Below, in pieces: positions 42,326 through 43,799 of a stretch of 43,799 nucleotides of DNA (its first letter is position 1; each line of letters opens with the position of its first letter). Made by a program: the position numbers and the translations under genes. Origin of the DNA: Acidobacteriota bacterium (lineage in GTDB: Bacteria; Acidobacteriota; Blastocatellia; Chloracidobacteriales; JADJPF01); NCBI GenBank assembly GCA_016213785.1, contig JACQZQ010000117.1, forward strand, positions 1 through 43,799, written 5' to 3'. The notes below the pieces were generated by a model. It had not been told where the DNA came from. It saw only the letters and a program-made list of their open reading frames with translations, and ran no database searches.

Positions 42326-43507
42326 ATGAGTGTTTTAGCAACGATTCCCGAAGCTATAGAAGAAATTCGCCAAGGCCGATTAGTTATTATTGTTGATGAT
42401 GAAGATAGAGAAAATGAAGGCGATTTAGTTTGTGCTGCGGAAAAAATTACACCAGAGCTTATTAATTTTATGGCTAAAGAAGGTCGGGGTCTTATTTGTT
42501 TATCACTAACAGAAGAGCGTTGTGATGAGCTAGATTTACCTCCAATGGCTACACATAATACTTCTAGTATGGGTACGGCTTTTACTGTAAGTATTGAAGC
42601 TAAACGAGGTGTAACTACAGGAATTTCTGCTGCTGATCGTGCAACTACAATTTTAACTGCAATTGATTCTAAAACTAAGCCATCGGATTTAGCACGCCCT
42701 GGACATACTTTTCCACTCAGAGCACAACGCGGAGGAGTTCTTATCCGCCCAGGTCAAACCGAAGCAAGTGTTGATGTCGCAAGACTTGCAGGTTTAATGC
42801 CTGCCGGGGTAATTTGCGAAATTATGAACGATGATGGAACAATGTCCCGTCTTGCCCAATTAGAAATTTTTGCTAAACGCCATAACTTAAAAATTATCTC
42901 GGTTGCTGATTTAATTCGTTATCGGATGCAAACAGAAGTATTTGTCCATCGTACTGCAAGCGCAATTTTGCCAACAATTTATGGAAAATTTCAAGCCATT
43001 AGTTTTTATAATGAGTTAAGTAAAGAAACACACCTAGCTCTTGTAATGGGAGATATAGACAAAGAGGATGAAGTACTTGTACGTGTACATACACATTGTT
43101 TATTAGGTGATGTTTTTGGTGGGCTTGTTGATGATATGGGTTTTTGGTTACATCGTTCGCTTGAGATTATTTCTAGTGAAGGTTGTGGAGTAGTTCTTTA
43201 TTTATCAATGGGAAATATGGGATATGAAATAGAGCGGCACTTAAAAGCAATTTCAGACTATCAGACTCAAAACCCTGATGAAGTTTTCCAATATAAGCAT
43301 GGAAATCCTCGTAATTATGGGCTTGGAGCACAAATTCTCCATGTATTAGGGCTAAAAAATATCCGTCTACTTACAAATCATCCAACCCGTTTTACGGCCC
43401 TGGAAGGCTTTGGAATCAAGATAACAAGCACAGTCCCAATAGAACCAATAGATAAAGGCTATAGCAGTTTATTTTTCCCAGAAAAATTAACACTCTTACA
43501 TCGCTAA
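42326..43507 (+). CDS. RibBA-like protein: 3,4-dihydroxy-2-butanone-4-phosphate synthase fused to a degenerate GTP cyclohydrolase II domain
   Basis: Residues 1-203 form a complete RibB domain ([66 protein letters not shown]), which makes the four-carbon riboflavin precursor from ribulose 5-phosphate. Residues 210-393 have the GTP cyclohydrolase II fold ([44 protein letters not shown]), but zinc ligands two and three are D269 and M271 instead of Cys, and only C258 remains. The catalytic RQEGRGIG segment is replaced by SMGNMGY. So it probably lacks cyclohydrolase II activity, like the RibBX proteins described in some bacteria. AGAGGT supports the start. Another RibA should exist elsewhere in the genome. 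Confidence 0.92.
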   Translation: MSVLATIPEAIEEIRQGRLVIIVDDEDRENEGDLVCAAEKITPELINFMAKEGRGLICLSLTEERCDELDLPPMATHNTSSMGTAFTVSIEAKRGVTTGISAADRATTILTAIDSKTKPSDLARPGHTFPLRAQRGGVLIRPGQTEASVDVARLAGLMPAGVICEIMNDDGTMSRLAQLEIFAKRHNLKIISVADLIRYRMQTEVFVHRTASAILPTIYGKFQAISFYNELSKETHLALVMGDIDKEDEVLVRVHTHCLLGDVFGGLVDDMGFWLHRSLEIISSEGCGVVLYLSMGNMGYEIERHLKAISDYQTQNPDEVFQYKHGNPRNYGLGAQILHVLGLKNIRLLTNHPTRFTALEGFGIKITSTVPIEPIDKGYSSLFFPEKLTLLHR

Positions 43508-43560
43508 TAGCTTTTCTGACCATCTAAGGTCAAATTTATAAGTCTTAAGCATTTCTAAAA

Positions 43561-43580
43561 CCCCGGTTTTGAAACTGGGG
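43561..43580 (+). repeat. Hairpin, possible left end of an IS200/IS605-type element
   Basis: An 8-bp stem (one G-U pair) starting CCCCGG and ending ACTGGGG, with a four-base loop, lies 138 bp upstream of the tnpB start. IS200/IS605 elements end in subterminal hairpins recognised by TnpA, so this is a candidate left end. The exact boundary cannot be fixed without the right end. Confidence 0.45.
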
Positions 43581-43717
43581 ATACAGAAATCAGAGTTGCT
43601 GGAAGGCAATAAAAAACCTGTAATGTTAAGAAAATAGTTAACTTAGAGAAGTAGAAAGAAGTAATATAAACAAATATTACCTAGATTAAGTATAATAGAA
43701 AAAAAGTCAAAATAAGT

Positions 43718-43799
43718 ATGATAAAGGCGTATAAATACCAAATAAAGACAAGTAATAAGGTAAAAGAAAGAATAGAACAAACACTAGATTTGTGTAGAG
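43718..43799 (+). CDS. tnpB: TnpB (IS200/IS605 OrfB) N-terminal fragment, cut by the window edge
   Basis: Twenty-seven codons are visible from the ATG. The translation begins MIKAYKYQIKTS and reaches ERIEQTLDLCR, matching the well-known TnpB start (KAYKYRIYP...LxxTLxxCRxLYN). TnpB is an RNA-guided nuclease encoded by IS200/IS605 and IS607 elements and is guided by an omega RNA from the element's 3' end. No tnpA is visible upstream in the 210 bp after the ribBA-like gene, so this is either a tnpB-only (IS1341-type) element or one whose tnpA lies beyond the edge. The rest of the gene cannot be judged. Confidence 0.8.
   Translation, partial: MIKAYKYQIKTSNKVKERIEQTLDLCR

Overview
This is an AT-rich bacterial chromosome segment with about 31 recognisable protein genes. 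There is no rRNA, tRNA or CRISPR array, and mobile DNA shows only at the right edge and at about 33.8-34.0 kb. Signal peptides, a Spy/CpxP-type periplasmic protein beside a CpxRA-like two-component pair, secreted Asp-box and PHP-domain proteins, a Uma2-family protein and a sigma-54 activator point to a Gram-negative-type envelope. The mix (HisZ with short HisG, CehA-like and Asp-box secreted proteins, Uma2) resembles low-GC Acidobacteriota (Blastocatellia-like). That lineage is inference from gene content; no marker RNA gene is present to settle it.

Layout. 0-6.3 kb: the tail of an unknown gene joined by an ATGA overlap to a CheY-like receiver; a secreted M1-peptidase-like protein whose catalytic residues are replaced; a secreted unknown protein with a hairpin between its Shine-Dalgarno and its start; an RCK-regulated membrane protein; and a Uma2 protein. 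6.4-10.2 kb: molybdopterin oxidoreductase, glycosyltransferase 2, rimO and a small secreted protein. 10.3-18.6 kb, all minus: PP2C phosphatase, GAF/sigma-54 activator, large secreted unknown protein and uvrA. 18.8-29.5 kb: a histidine locus in two parts, TPR-hisZ and then two small genes with hisG-hisD-hisC, separated by a minus-strand block (coiled-coil protein, small secreted protein, CehA-like PHP protein). 29.5-34.8 kb: SanA/DUF218 protein, a Cpx-like envelope-stress module and a GH25 lysozyme, with a 240-bp foldback element wedged against the lysozyme stop codon. 34.9-43.5 kb: a secreted deacetylase-caspase-TPR fusion, an Asp-box propeller, a repeat protein, a cupin and a ribBA-like gene. 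The right edge enters a tnpB gene.

How the genes fit together. Three parts are coherent systems. First, histidine biosynthesis: short HisG needs HisZ, and both are present along with HisD and HisC. Second, envelope stress: a duplicated Spy/CpxP protein is divergent from a CpxR/CpxA-like pair, with helically phased GTTAAG repeats between them. Third, possible cell-wall turnover: a GH25 lysozyme is divergent from a NodB-type deacetylase fused to a caspase-like peptidase and TPRs. The last is the best candidate for something not previously described. Two further enzymes look catalytically disabled: the M1-like protein and the GTP cyclohydrolase II half of the RibBA-like protein.
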